From contig JAFKAC010000006.1 of assembly GCA_025766275.1 (NCBI GenBank), positions 1,426,001 to 1,490,000 of the forward strand: 64,000 bases of DNA, written 5' to 3'. Position 1 is the stretch's first letter. Each line of letters opens with the position of its first letter. Below, one piece after another: positions 32,801 through 43,131 of the stretch. Both the position numbers and the translations under genes were made by a program. The notes under the pieces are model-generated. The model searched no databases. It was not told where the DNA came from and saw only the letters and a program-made list of their open reading frames with translations. The DNA is from Lactarius indigo. Lineage: Eukaryota; Basidiomycota; Agaricomycetes; Russulales; Russulaceae.

Positions 32801-33775
32801 TGGCGTGGTCCCATGGCTGATGCTCAGGGAGTCTCTGGGATTCTTCCTCAGAGAAGACTTTTGCGAAGTCATGATAGTGTTCGGGGACCATTTCTTCGAA
32901 GGTTTTCTTTGGTTTGGAGGTTATCGCTTTCTCAGCAATCTGCTGAGAGTACGTGAAACCAGCCAAACAGAAAACTTCGTCAGAAACTGTGTCCAACACT
33001 TTCTCCGCAAGGAGACAGCGGCGTTCCATACGGTTTGCCATGATGCGCGTCACCTCTATCTCTATCTCCGGTGCAGCTATTTCAGCGCTGGAGTTGAGAT
33101 GCATAGTGCCTTCCTGCCAATCTATGTGCGGGTTCCGATGTCTAAGCCAGGGCAGTCCCAATATAACTCGTTCTGGGCCTAGTGAAGTGACCATAAAGTC
33201 GAACTTTTCTGCACTAGGACCAACTTTGAGAACGAGTGTTACTTTATGGGTGATACTGCTGGCTTCATTAAGCGTCCCATCGATATTGTAGAGGGTGATG
33301 GGATGCTCTAGTGGAACTTGCAACATCTTGTGGCGGTCAGTGTACTTTTGGTCCAGGAACAACGAAGTTGCCCCAGAGTCTACCATGGCTGCTACTTTTA
33401 CAGTACGATGACGTCCTTGTAATTCAACAGAAATATGAAAATGAGATCTGCTATCTTTTGTTTTGGGAATAATACATGAGGAAAGCGCTGCATCAGAAAT
33501 CATCACTTGCGGCGCTGCTACAAATTGTGGAGCAATTGGAACACTAATACTATTGTTCATCTCCAAGGCAGATGTAGATGTGGAATCAGAACAGGAAGCC
33601 GAGACATCACTACAATCAACTATACAGGCAGAAACAGAGTGGTACGTAGGTATTACAGATTGGTCCAAGTCCGAAACGAGGCGAGATCGTAGGCATATCT
33701 TACAACTACATGAAGCCGAGTCAACCGTATCTGTTTTACAGGGGGAGTCCACAGCTATGACTACCCCTGGATCTA
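29889..33775 (-). pseudogene. pol: Element D Pol: protease, RT, RNase H, integrase, chromodomain; two stops
   Basis: One frame runs from the gag/pol junction to 29889, interrupted by TGA at 31518-31520 (after DALSRFS) and TGA at 30780-30782 (after RALYK). Both fit CGA-to-TGA changes. Protease VDSGAT. RT FTKFDVRWGYHNI and VYMDDILIY. RNase H EVDASGFATGGIL. Integrase HPGKNG, YYWWP, CDRCQ and GIDLIGPLP, VISDRGPQF, GQVERKNQ. Chromodomain [33 protein letters not shown] near the end. All catalytic residues are present, so only the nonsense changes appear disabling. Confidence 0.85.
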
Positions 33776-35002
33776 AAAAGCCGCTTTAAGAGCGTTGATT
33801 TGCTCTTGTTGGGCTATGAGCACCGCCAGTAACTTTGCCATGTCTGCCTGGGACGTATTGGCTTTGGGCGGTGCAGATATCCTTGATTGGGCGGTGGAGG
33901 CCGCCGACTGACTGGTAGAAGGTTGGGAGGGGGTCTCCTCACTACTGGCTGCAGCTTTCGCTTTGGCGGGTTTCCCCATAAATTTGAGCATGCAGACGGG
34001 TGCCCTATGTCCGACCTTTTGACAATGGTGGCACACGTCGCGTTCGTGGTTTCCATCCTTCTTTGAGTGGTCTTTAGAACCACACCCGTAACACTTGCCT
34101 TGCATGTGTTTTTGATAGTCTTGCCGGGTCTTTCCTCCTGATGCGGGCTTGCCCGTGCCGGATCCCTGCTAGCGTGATGTGTCAACTTGCATCGCGTCTG
34201 GATCGGCCGGCTTGCCTGCAGGCAAGATTGACTGGCTGGACGAACTGCCCTTCTTTTCCGAGTCCCTCTATCTTAGTCGCTGATCTAGCGACTGTGAGAC
34301 CTGCTTGAGGTCGTCGAAATCGACGTGGGCCTTGTCCGTCAAGGCTAAGGCATCTTTTACGCGGTCTGAGAGACCGTCGTAGAAGCGGGTGCGGAGGTCT
34401 GCTTTTGACCATCCAGTCTGTCCAGAGTATTGTTCGAACACGGACCGGTACTCTGCAACCGATCCACGGCCCTGTTTTGTCTTCTTCAGCTGCTCCCTGG
34501 CTGTCTCTGTGGTGTTGAGCGGTGAGAACCGCCTGTTGAATTCTTTGACGAATTCGTCCCACGAGCCAGAGAACAGGATGTTGTTCTGCTGAAGTTGTTC
34601 GAGATAGGGGAGAGCCCATGACTTGGCTTCCCCTTCCATAAGATTAAGAACCGCCATGATCCAGCGGTCTTCTGCCCGGAAGTACATGCCCTGGGCCAGG
34701 TCCCAGGTATTCATAGCGTCCTGCTGTGAGCCTGCCCAATTATGGAAGGCTGCAAGGAAGTGACGGGCATCTGTGGAGTTGCCTTTCCCATCCCAGGCTT
34801 TGGGACGGGCCACTACTTCCTTGTGTTTTGGGCTGGGCTTGGCCGCGGTTGCTGAAACCTGTGCGGTCAAGTCCGTGACCTTTTGCGTAAGTATGCCGAC
34901 TACTTGGCCTAAGTCGCTTATTAGGCGTAAGCAGTCATTGAGAGTTGGGGGCGGAGCAGGAGCTGTTGGTGTGGGGGGAGCGGCGGCGGTGGCGGCAGAC
35001 AT
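33773..35002 (-). pseudogene. gag: Element D Gag with CCHC fingers; two stops
   Basis: Same frame from ATG 35002 to TAG 33773-33775, with TAG codons at about 34268 and 34169. Ala/Pro-rich N-terminus, then a retrotransposon-gag capsid region (WIMAVLNLMEGEAKSWALPYL, FVKEFNRRFSPLNTTETAREQL), then two Cys/His clusters (CYGCGSKDH and CHHCQKVGHRAPVC). Upstream the same frame is open and charged (KEEKEWIKNFDDWDNFDEDEQ), so the true start may lie before 35002. It ends at TTTTT-AG (33775-33779), overlapping the -1 pol frame. Confidence 0.75.
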
Positions 35003-35138
35003 TCTGTCTAATTCGTCTTGTCTTTTTCTTTCCTCGTACTTTTTAATCGACTCCTGTCTGTCTTCGATGAGGCGGAGCTGTTCGTCTTCATCGAAGTTGT
35101 CCCAGTCGTCGAAGTTCTTGATCCACTCTTTTTCTTCT

Positions 35139-35642
35139 TTAGAGAGGATCGTTTTGTACTTGGACGTTACTCCTGTGGGATACTGAGCTTGAGCTTGCGC
35201 TGCTCTCTGTTTCCCTTTGGGAGCTATGGTGGGAGTGGACGGACGGGGGAGGGGAAAGTTTGGGGATTAGTGCTGCCACGAAGGCGATCAGCTGGGGAAC
35301 GGTGAATGGGGTGCCCGCAACGAGGCCGGAGATGCCATAGAGTTCTAGAAGGGCGAAGCGGAACTGCCTATCGTAATAGATAGCGCGGACGTGTGCTTCT
35401 GCGTCGTTTCGGGGTTCTCCTTCTAGAGAGAAGACGAAATGGACTTCTTCACCAGCGAAGACTTCTTGCTGATGAATAACGGGGGGTGCGTAGGGGTCGT
35501 CAACGAGTGTCTCATTGGAGGAAAAGTGTGCGGATTGGTAAGATTGCTCTGAGACGGCTGTCGGAGTTGGAGAAGCGAATCGGGGTGAAGGGATTGGGTC
35601 AGAGGATGATTGACCTGCTCCCTGAACGTGCAGCGATGCCAA
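35139..35642 (-). CDS. Element D upstream ORF, possibly Gag N-terminal segment
   Basis: 168 codons in a frame different from gag and overlapping its upstream extension. Contains EEVHFVFSLEGEPR and a hydrophobic segment (FTVPQLIAFVAALIPKL). Its position matches the extra N-terminal Gag region of A, B and C. No known domain. It could be joined to gag by splicing or frameshifting. Confidence 0.4.
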   Translation of the reverse strand: MASLHVQGAGQSSSDPIPSPRFASPTPTAVSEQSYQSAHFSSNETLVDDPYAPPVIHQQEVFAGEEVHFVFSLEGEPRNDAEAHVRAIYYDRQFRFALLELYGISGLVAGTPFTVPQLIAFVAALIPKLSPPPSVHSHHSSQRETESSASSSSVSHRSNVQVQNDPL

Positions 35643-36334
35643 AGCAGAGGCTGAGTTTGGAGTAAAATATGATCGTTGGGGTGAAGGGGGTGCTGGGACA
35701 GGGAGTACTGTTTCCTGTCTCCTCCTAAAGAGACGTTGGAGACGTTGGCAGACGTTCGCAAATATGCAAGGCAGTTTGAAAGATGGGAGGTGGTAATGTG
35801 TGACGATGTGTTACAACGACCGCGAAATGCTAAGTCGAAGGTGATTGGAGAGTCCGATCAAGCAAGACCAATACACAGTGGTGTTTCACACTGCACGAGG
35901 CTGCGGCGATAACGGAACACTCAGGAATGGGGAAATGGATTTGTGCAAGAACACAAGGCTGTCTGCTGCAGTCTCCTCGACCTGTTGGCTGCCTCTCACA
36001 CCGAAGCGCTCTCAAACTTTTCTGTTTACTTTGCGTACAGCTGTTGCAGGCTAGGCCTGGCAGGCTTCTCTTCCACTTGCAGCTTATCTGGCATGGTGAC
36101 CAGTTCTGCAAGCAGTACCCAGGAACTTTACTGATGACCAGATAAAGTCCTATAGGCAAGCACAATCTATGCCGACTTTACGGACACTAGAGTTGTACCA
36201 AGATAGCGCAGATTCTGCGTATGAAGGTCCACAGGCAAAGAGTGAGGTGTATGACACAAGGGACTTGTGGTTGTCAACCACCTAGAGGGATAAAAGGAAA
36301 ACACCGGTAAGATAGAAGGGGCATGTGAAGGAAG
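35643..36334 (-). other. Element D leader between self-primer site and first ORF
   Basis: About 690 bp with no convincing minus-strand gene. Presumed untranslated leader/packaging region. Confidence 0.4.
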
Positions 36335-36344
36335 AACTTGTCCT
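36335..36344 (-). promoter_or_regulatory. Self-primer binding site of element D
   Basis: AGGACAAGTT on minus, 2 nt inside the 5' LTR. It is complementary to AACTTGTCCT in the LTR, which lies 35 nt after the start of TATATAAA. No tRNA-type TGG site. Confidence 0.6.
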
Positions 36345-36346
36345 AA

Positions 36347-37124
36347 TGTAGCGGTATGACTTATCGCGACAACTAGACCAAGAGAAGGTAAGTGAACTGA
36401 ACTAGTAGCACACCCAAGCCTAGCACGGAGACAAGTCACGCGCCGAACGTACAGTCACTGCAGAGGATATGCACACGTGAGACCTTTATACAAGGTCAAA
36501 GGCAAGGTGATCTCGCAGTGGCACGCTGAGTGGAGAACCAAGAGGACAAGTTAACATTGGAGAAGAGTAAGGGAAGTACAATGAGAATACGCACCTGAGT
36601 GGAGAACCAAGAGGACAAGTTGGTTCCACTCAGGACGCTACATGAGGGTTTATATACTATGCTGCGGCTGAGATCAAATTACTACTAAACCTTGTTACTA
36701 AAGGTATATGTAATAGTAATGAGTCAGATGCTGACGCATCATGTCTATTAATAGCGTTATCTATTGTGCTGACTGATGCACAGTCATTAATGCTGACAGA
36801 ACTATGACGTGTCCTTATCTATGAGTCACAACCCTATAACAACGTAGTCTAGAACTATCTAGAATGTTCCCTGCTTATTGTCCAATGAGAAACTACTATA
36901 CTAATGAGGAAGGTGACCTAGAGAGGTAACATCCAATGAGGAAGTTACTATCCCAGGGTCACGTGCTTAGGGGTGCATGCATGTGGCATTTACATGACTA
37001 ACCATCTTATCATATCTAATGATAAGGATTTGGACGTTTGAGCGCAACGTTGGAGCCTTGTATCTTGGCCCAATAAATCCGTAAAAATACAGAAAAATAA
37101 GGCAAAGATAGGGCGTCCATGACA
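36347..37124 (-). repeat. 5' LTR of element D
   Basis: 778 bp. AACTTGTCCTCTTGGTTCTC occurs twice in it, about 60 bp apart. The first copy sits in the hairpin GGAACCAA/TTGGTTCTCC near the predicted transcription start. Confidence 0.92.
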
Positions 37125-39224
37125 AAGAGGTGGAAGGGGTCAAGTGGGAAAAAGAATGGATGGGAGAAGGTGGGGCTAGCAGCACAGATAGGAAGACCAG
37201 AGATGCCAGTTTCCCGCACAATTGCTGCATACTGTGTCTTGTTGCCCTTAACAGCCTCAAGCCTCTTGATAATTTCCCAGTAGTTCTCTAGAGTCCTAAG
37301 TGGCAAGGCAAAAATGTCAAAATTAGGGCGATCCCCATTGATCTCTTCTTTTTGAGGTGGGGAGAGGGGATAGTACTGGGATTTAGCACCTATAAGATAA
37401 AATAGTAAGATAAAATGGTACAATAATATTCAAGCTGTATACACATACCTCTGTCTTTACTGGCGTGTGCACCCCACACCATACTAAAATGACACCCATA
37501 TATAGCCATATGTCCTGCCATTCTGCTGAGTTTTGCAGAACCAAGCATATCTCCAAGAACACCACAAAGAAAGACCTTCAAAAGAAAGTATGTTCCTTTA
37601 AGGGCATCAAAAGTCCATACACCAACACTAAGCTTTGCAAGCTCCTCATAAAGGACATAAATGAAAGACTCCACATTTCCAGGTGAAGAGGGCCCAGGAA
37701 TGACAAGTGGAATGATGATGTTGGCAGCTTTAGATTGCATGTTGGGGGGGAGGTTTAGGATTGTGACAATGAGGACCCAGACATCAGACTGCTTCTTCAT
37801 AGTGAGCTGGGCACCATCACCTGAGATGGTTATTGCAGTGTCAGTCTCATGTTGGAATAAATGGTGTTGGAAATGTTTAATATGGCTAATAGAGCCAGGA
37901 AAATCAGAGTATTCAGTGGGGGGAGAATCTGGCTTCAGTTTCTTCAAAGCCTGGTGTAGATGGTCATGGCAATACCGCATGGCTGCTGCCATTGTCTTGT
38001 TCATATAAAGTGACTGAATAACAGGGGCAATGGGGGTGTAGAGCATTTGAGCCCTTGGATGACCATTCTTGTCATAGCGCAGCTGACCACATGGCCCCAA
38101 ACATTTGTTGCGAACATAGATGCATGACTGAAGATCTTTAAACTCTCCAGTAAAGGCCATGCAGCTTCTGGGACACATGTCAACCAGCTGAGAGGATAAG
38201 CCTGTAAGTTTCATGGCAAGCTTTCGCGCCATATACAAGCTAAGGATGTTAGCACCTGTAGCCTCTTGAAGGACCTGAGCATGAAGCTTGTATGCCTTGA
38301 CAGTACCATGAGAGTCAACCCATGCAATGTAGTGCCTCAATGAGAGTTCCTCATCTGAGGTAAGTGTACGACCTCTGGCATCAGTAAGAGGTGGGTGGTT
38401 AGGATGTGTGTAGCCAGATAAAAGTTGCTTCCAAAGTTTTTGAATAACTTCTGGTAAGTCAGCAACCTCAGCAGCAAAGGCCTCATCTCCCTCAAGATCA
38501 ACATCATCTGGCTCTCCCCCAAGCAAAGGGCCATGGTTCAAAGTGTCCAAGTGCCCTCCTAAGGGAGGCACTATAGCAGGATGAAGCTGAGATGGGCCAA
38601 GGTCATCACCAGATTTAGACTCAGAGTCTGAGTCCAAGAAGCTAGGTTGGGACTCAGGCAGCATAGCATGCTGATCCAGCTCTGAGTCAGAGAAGTTGGG
38701 ATCCCCTAGGTAAGTGGGCTCAGCACCAACTAGATCAATGCCTGTATTAATATTAACAGGACTGAAAAGATCATCTAATACCATGCAGCAGTAAGCACAG
38801 ATGAGCCACTTTACATCAAAATAACACTTACCAGGCTCTATGGCTTCCCCTTGATTATAATCAGGGATTTCTGACCACATAATGATCTGCCATGACTTCC
38901 ATAACTGATGGGCCAACTGACAGTGAGAGTCTTACATATGTCATGGGCCAGCCGATGTCGGCCGATGCAGGAGATTCCTCCAAAACTCATGGGCCAGCTG
39001 ATGTCGGCTCGGAGACATTTACTCTGGAGTTGTGGTCCGAAGGAGTAGATATGGGAGTGCACAGGGATTTTCAGATATCTAGAAATCATTAGTGGAGAGA
39101 TGGAACTGAAGGAAGCACTCCAAGACCATATGTGTATAATGGAGTGGGGTGTATAAACATCTGCAGGTCCAAGGAAATTGCACATGTTCTGGAGGAGCAC
39201 ATCCAAGATTATATGGGTGTGCCA

Positions 39225-40070
39225 GAGGGTATAAACATGTATGGGTGTCCAAAAAATCTTGGACATGCTTTGGACCAATATGTCTGAGATTATGTCCATA
39301 TACTGGAGGGTATAACCATTTATGGGTGTCTAAGATATCTCAGACATGCTTTGGACCAATATGTCCAAGATTATGTCCACATATTGGAGGGTATTAACAT
39401 GTATGGGTGTCCAAGATATCTCGGACATGCTTTGGACCAATATGTCTGAGATTACATCCACATATTAGAGGGTATAAACATGTATGGGTGTCCAAAAAAT
39501 CTTGGACATGCTTTGGACCAATATGTCTGAGATTACATCCACATACTGGAGGGTATTAACATGTATGGGTGTCCAAGATATCTCAGACATGCTTTGGACC
39601 AATATGTCCGAGATTATGTCCACATATTAGAGGGTATAAACATATATGGGTGTCCAAGATATCTCGGACATGTTACGGACCAATAGGTCCGAGATTATAT
39701 AGGTGTATTGGAGGGTATTAACATGTATGGGTGTCTGAGATATCTCGGACATGCTTTGGACCAATATGTCCGAGATTATGTCCACATATTAGAGGGTATT
39801 AACATGTATGGGTGTCCAAGATATCTCAGACATGTTATGGACCAATAGGTCTGAGATTATATAGGTGTACTGGAGGGTATAAACATGTATGGATGTCCAA
39901 AAAATCTTGGACATGCTTCGGACCAATATGTCCGAGATTATGTCCATATACTGGAGGGTATAACCATGTATGGGTGTCCAAGATATCTCAGACATGTTCC
40001 AGAGCAATATGTCTGAGATTATGTGGGTATACCAGAGGGTATAAACATGTACAGGTGTCCAAGATATCTC
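39225..40070 (+). repeat. FB1 left array of 81-bp units (about 10)
   Basis: Unit landmarks are ACATGTATGGGTGTCC, GATATCTC, ACCAATATGTC and GAGGGTAT. Because 81 is a multiple of 3, frames stay open and produce spurious ORFs. Confidence 0.9.
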
Positions 40071-40489
40071 TGGATGATTAGCCTAGAGTGTCTAGCCATG
40101 TGTATGCATTCAGAGACTAGGACCCCATAGATATATTCTGCATGAATTGTTTCCACAGCCAAGGCTCATGTATGTGTACTTATTATGTTCTCTCCCATTG
40201 TAATGATTACCCCATGTTACTTGATTGGAACATGTACACTTCCTTTATTATTAGTTATTAGTCTAATTGATCAGGCACAAAGGACAGTATGTGTCATTTC
40301 CATTCATTTCAGAGTATTTAGTAAGTTCTCTTTGTTATGACTTGACACATCCCAGTGTCACAGTGTAAGCTCCACTCAACCATTTCTACACTTGATGACT
40401 TCCACAAAGCCTTGAAGTGTTTCCTGCCTGATAAACTCCAGCACACCCACATAATGTATTGCTCCAGAACATTTCCAAAATATCTTGGA

Positions 40490-41050
40490 CATCCATACAT
40501 GTTAATACCCTTTAGTATGTGCACATAATCTTGGACATATTGGTCCAGAACATGTCTGAGATATCTTAGACACCCATAAATGTTTATACCCTCCAGTATA
40601 TGGACATAATCTTGGACATATTGGTCCGAAGCATGTCTGAGATATCTTGGACACCCATACATGTTAATACCCTCCAGTGTGTGGATGTAATCTTGGACAT
40701 ATTGGTCTGAAGCATGTCCGAGATTTTTTGACACCCATACATGTTCATACCCTCTAGTACACCTATATAATCTCGGACCTATTGGTCTGAAACATGTCCG
40801 AGATATCTTGGACACATATACATGTTAATACCCTCCAGTATGTGGATGTAATCTCGGACATATTGGTCCGAAGCATGTCTGAGATTTTTTGGACACCCAT
40901 ACATGTTTATACCCTCTAATATGTGGACATAATCTCAGACATATTGGTCCAAAGCATGTCTGAGATATCTCGGACACCCATACATGTTAATACCCTCCAG
41001 TATGTGAACATAATCTCGGACATATTGGTCCGGTACATGTCCGAGGTATC
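40490..41050 (-). repeat. FB1 right array of 81-bp units, inverted (about 7)
   Basis: Same unit on the opposite strand (TACCCTC, GACATATTGGTCC, GGACACCCATACATGT). Confidence 0.9.
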
Positions 41051-41303
41051 TTCACCATCTGGCCAAGATACATTCTCAGACATGGTTCTTAGCCACCTGT
41101 CTGAGATACATTCTTGGATGTGGTTCTTAACTATCCATCCGAGATATGTTCTCGGACTTGGAGATATTTATACATTTTGTCCGTCCGAGCCGATGTCGGT
41201 TGACTCATGAGTCTTGGGAGATTCTTTGCTGTTGGCCGACGTCAGCTGGCCCATGACATATGAAAGATTCTCACCATCAGTTGGCCCATCAGTTATGGAA
41301 GTC

Positions 41304-42344
41304 CTTCTTGAATGACCCCTGGAGCAGCCGCTATGTCCACTTCCTCATCCCTGACGACACTGACCCAACCTCGTACATCTGAAAGGATGCTAAATGGATC
41401 AAGATCAGCGAGAACAAAGAAGATGTCATTGGCACCATGGGCAAGAACCTCCCTCACTATGGCCTCCCCCTCTTCCTCCTTCCCAGAGACGATGACCCCC
41501 ACAATCCAGCTCCCCCCATCACCCCAGCTCAGATGCAGAACTTGGACAAAGCTTCCCCCACAGCCAGACAAGTCGATGAAGTCCTAGAAGACCTGAAAGA
41601 TGACCGCCTCACAGCAGAAATCTCCAGGACTTGCCGACTCTTGTGAAACCAGAAGGCCCTCCGAAAGGAGATTGAAGGCCTGTACAAGACGATGGAGCCC
41701 CTCAAAAGGCACCTCCTCAACATGGACATGCAACTAACCAGCACCCGAAGGAGGCTGCAAGAGCACAAGGCCTATGTCCAGATTGCAGACCGATGGCTCA
41801 CACTACACCCCCCTCCTCCAGAAGAAGAAACTCACCCCTTTGAAGTCCACCACATTCCTGTCCCTGCCCCACCTCGTTACCACTCTATGCCAGAACTCCA
41901 TGATGAACCAGAAGGACCTAGCCCCTCTGCAGAAAGGAAGAAGAGACGCAAGCGCAGATCCAACAAGAAGGGGACTGGCACCATCCGACTTTGTTACAGG
42001 TGTCAGTCTGAAGACCACCTCTCCTTCGCTTGCCCTCAAAAACAGAAGTTTTGCTGGAGGTGTTCTAGCACTGACCACTTCCCCTACCAGTGCCTTTGGC
42101 CAGCCCCAGAAGAATGCACTCAGTGGTGTGGCAAGTGTTTTACCAGCAACAGCCATGAAGAAATCAAGTGCCCCAAGTACGAAAATTGTTGCAAGTGTGG
42201 GGCCAATGGCCCCTTCAACTTCCTTCGCCAACATCGCTGCCCCATCCCTCGTGGAAGCACCCCCTCCAATGATGTAGACAACGATGTCTATGACGTGATG
42301 GATTTCGAAGCACTCTAGGGAGAGTTGACTTAGAGAGGGGCTCA
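41304..42344 (+). mobile_element. Truncated C-type Gypsy copy (3' end only)
   Basis: Matches 49258-50296 of element C almost exactly, ending in the same AGAGAGGGGCTCA polypurine tract before the LTR at 42345. The 5' part is lost at the FB1 junction. It carries the post-chromodomain block, with a TGA replacing Arg at about 41380 (TSYI stop KDAKW), and the zinc-knuckle ORF. Confidence 0.85.
41692..42318 (+). CDS. Zinc-knuckle ORF of truncated C copy
   Basis: 208 aa, 97% or so the same as 49644-50270. Basic KKRRKRRSNKK, then Cys clusters CYRCQSEDHLSFAC, CWRCSSTDHF, WCGKCFTSNSHEEIKC and CCKCGANGPFNFLRQHRC. Preceded in the same frame by TGA at 41644-41646, as in the full copy. Confidence 0.6.
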   Translation: MEPLKRHLLNMDMQLTSTRRRLQEHKAYVQIADRWLTLHPPPPEEETHPFEVHHIPVPAPPRYHSMPELHDEPEGPSPSAERKKRRKRRSNKKGTGTIRLCYRCQSEDHLSFACPQKQKFCWRCSSTDHFPYQCLWPAPEECTQWCGKCFTSNSHEEIKCPKYENCCKCGANGPFNFLRQHRCPIPRGSTPSNDVDNDVYDVMDFEAL

Positions 42345-42923
42345 TGTTATGATCCGACGCTTCGGACCTCAGTCACAGTATGTCTCCACCCTGCCTTTCT
42401 CCTTCTGTACTATACCTTGTTACCAAAGGAGCTACTGTTACTAGTGGCGCTGTTTCCCTTGATCCGAACTTCTGTTTGCTCCGTTTAGTCTCTTTGATAT
42501 TGTGTGGACTTGTGTTCATGTTGTTTGGAACCCTGTCCTATATAAACCTGTACTATAGACCGTAGGAAGCCAGACTTGGCTTCGTTTGCAATCTAGCAAC
42601 CTTGCCTCCGTATTTTGGTGTGACCTCGCCTTATCCCTCTCTTCTTGTGCATCCCCTACCTCAGTCCCTAACCAGGACCCTTCGAAGTCTTTGCAGTTGA
42701 ACTATATCAACGCGTTACACCTGTTATACTCTGTGCACTAGCAAGATCAAGTGTAGAGAAGTGTTAGACACTTTGGACGAGGAGTCCTATATTACAGAGT
42801 AGTGCTGCACCTTGTGCCACACTTTATCACTCGTATTTCATAGCAATAAGACAACAGAGGTCTTCACTTGATACTTGTGTGACTTGAAACTCCTAGAACT
42901 CACGCCCCTGCTAGGGCGTAACA
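42345..42923 (+). repeat. 5' LTR of element C, shared with truncated upstream copy
   Basis: 579 bp. TATATAAA at 42539-42546, predicted transcript start AGACTTGGCTT at 42572 within hairpin GAAGCCA/TGGCTTC. Confidence 0.92.
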
Positions 42924-42924
42924 T

Positions 42925-42935
42925 AAGCCAAGTCT
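42925..42935 (+). promoter_or_regulatory. Self-primer binding site of element C
   Basis: AAGCCAAGTCT, one nt inside the LTR, complementary to AGACTTGGCTT at 42572-42582. Confidence 0.7.
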
Positions 42936-43131
42936 ACAACTCCCACCACACCCAAGACACTACTGCCACACAGCAGAGTGGGCGACGATCCAAGAGGATG
43001 CATCAGCCAACAACCAGACACTCCATAGAACCCAGAAACGACGGCATAGCTGGGCAACGGATCCTCCCTGACACAAGAGGCCGCTTCAGCCATCCCCTTA
43101 CACAAATCAGCACCCAAAACAGACCACAATC

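Larger units (their letters stand above)
29099..37124 (-). mobile_element. Gypsy element D: complete Ty3/Gypsy chromovirus, 8026 bp
   Basis: LTRs 29099-29876 and 36347-37124 (778 bp each, TGTAGCGG..CATGACA or CGTGACA on plus), TSD AAGAG at 29094-29098 and 37125-37129. Coding strand minus. Self-primer site at 36335-36344, polypurine tract AAGGAGGGGGGTGA against the 3' LTR at 29877. Gag, pol and chromodomain are present, but gag has two and pol two in-frame stops. No ORF3. The LTRs differ at a few sites, mostly CpG/TpG, so it is older than A. Confidence 0.93.
27330..38875 (-). pseudogene. Tnp2-type (CACTA/EnSpm-like) transposase gene, nested insertions
   Basis: Minus-strand gene read 38875 to 37125, then 29098 to 28963, then 28434 to 27330, with element D (29099-37124) and a solo C-type LTR (28435-28962) in between. 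Short introns at about 38779-38831 and 37389-37449 splice in frame. Typical Tnp2 blocks are MCPRSCMAFTGEF, CLGPCGQLRYDKNG, ISGDGAQLTMKKQSDVW, LPPNMQSKAANIIIPLVIPGP, FPLDPFHLF (cut by D), YENCLPHIWDIW, then SFCGPIWDPYKK and IYEWMALLHWYIVPM. The gene is broken at 38875 by foldback element FB1, so the N-terminus is lost. Tnp2 proteins are DDE transposases of the CMC superfamily; no CACTA-type element ends were found here. Confidence 0.75.
38876..41303 (-). mobile_element. Foldback-like element FB1, 2.4 kb, right end truncated
   Basis: Left end CACATAATGATCTGCCATGAC, matching the right end of FB2 inverted. Then about 350 bp of subterminal sequence, about 10 copies of an 81-bp unit (39225-40070), a non-coding core (40083-40480), about 7 inverted units (40490-41050) and a right subterminal region matching FB2's left end. 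The last 15-20 bp of the right terminal repeat are missing, and the sequence passes directly into a C-element fragment at 41304. Core and ends are collinear with FB2 in reverse. No transposase gene. Confidence 0.75.

Noticed and set aside
38876..38900. FB ends as CACTA transposon termini of the adjacent Tnp2 gene
   Set aside because: The ends read CACAT/CAGCC rather than CACTA/CACTG, and the duplication at FB2 is 7 bp, not the 3 bp typical of CACTA elements.
39225..41050. Possible CRISPR array
   Set aside because: Units are contiguous 81-bp repeats without unique spacers, in a eukaryotic genome, and inverted around a core.
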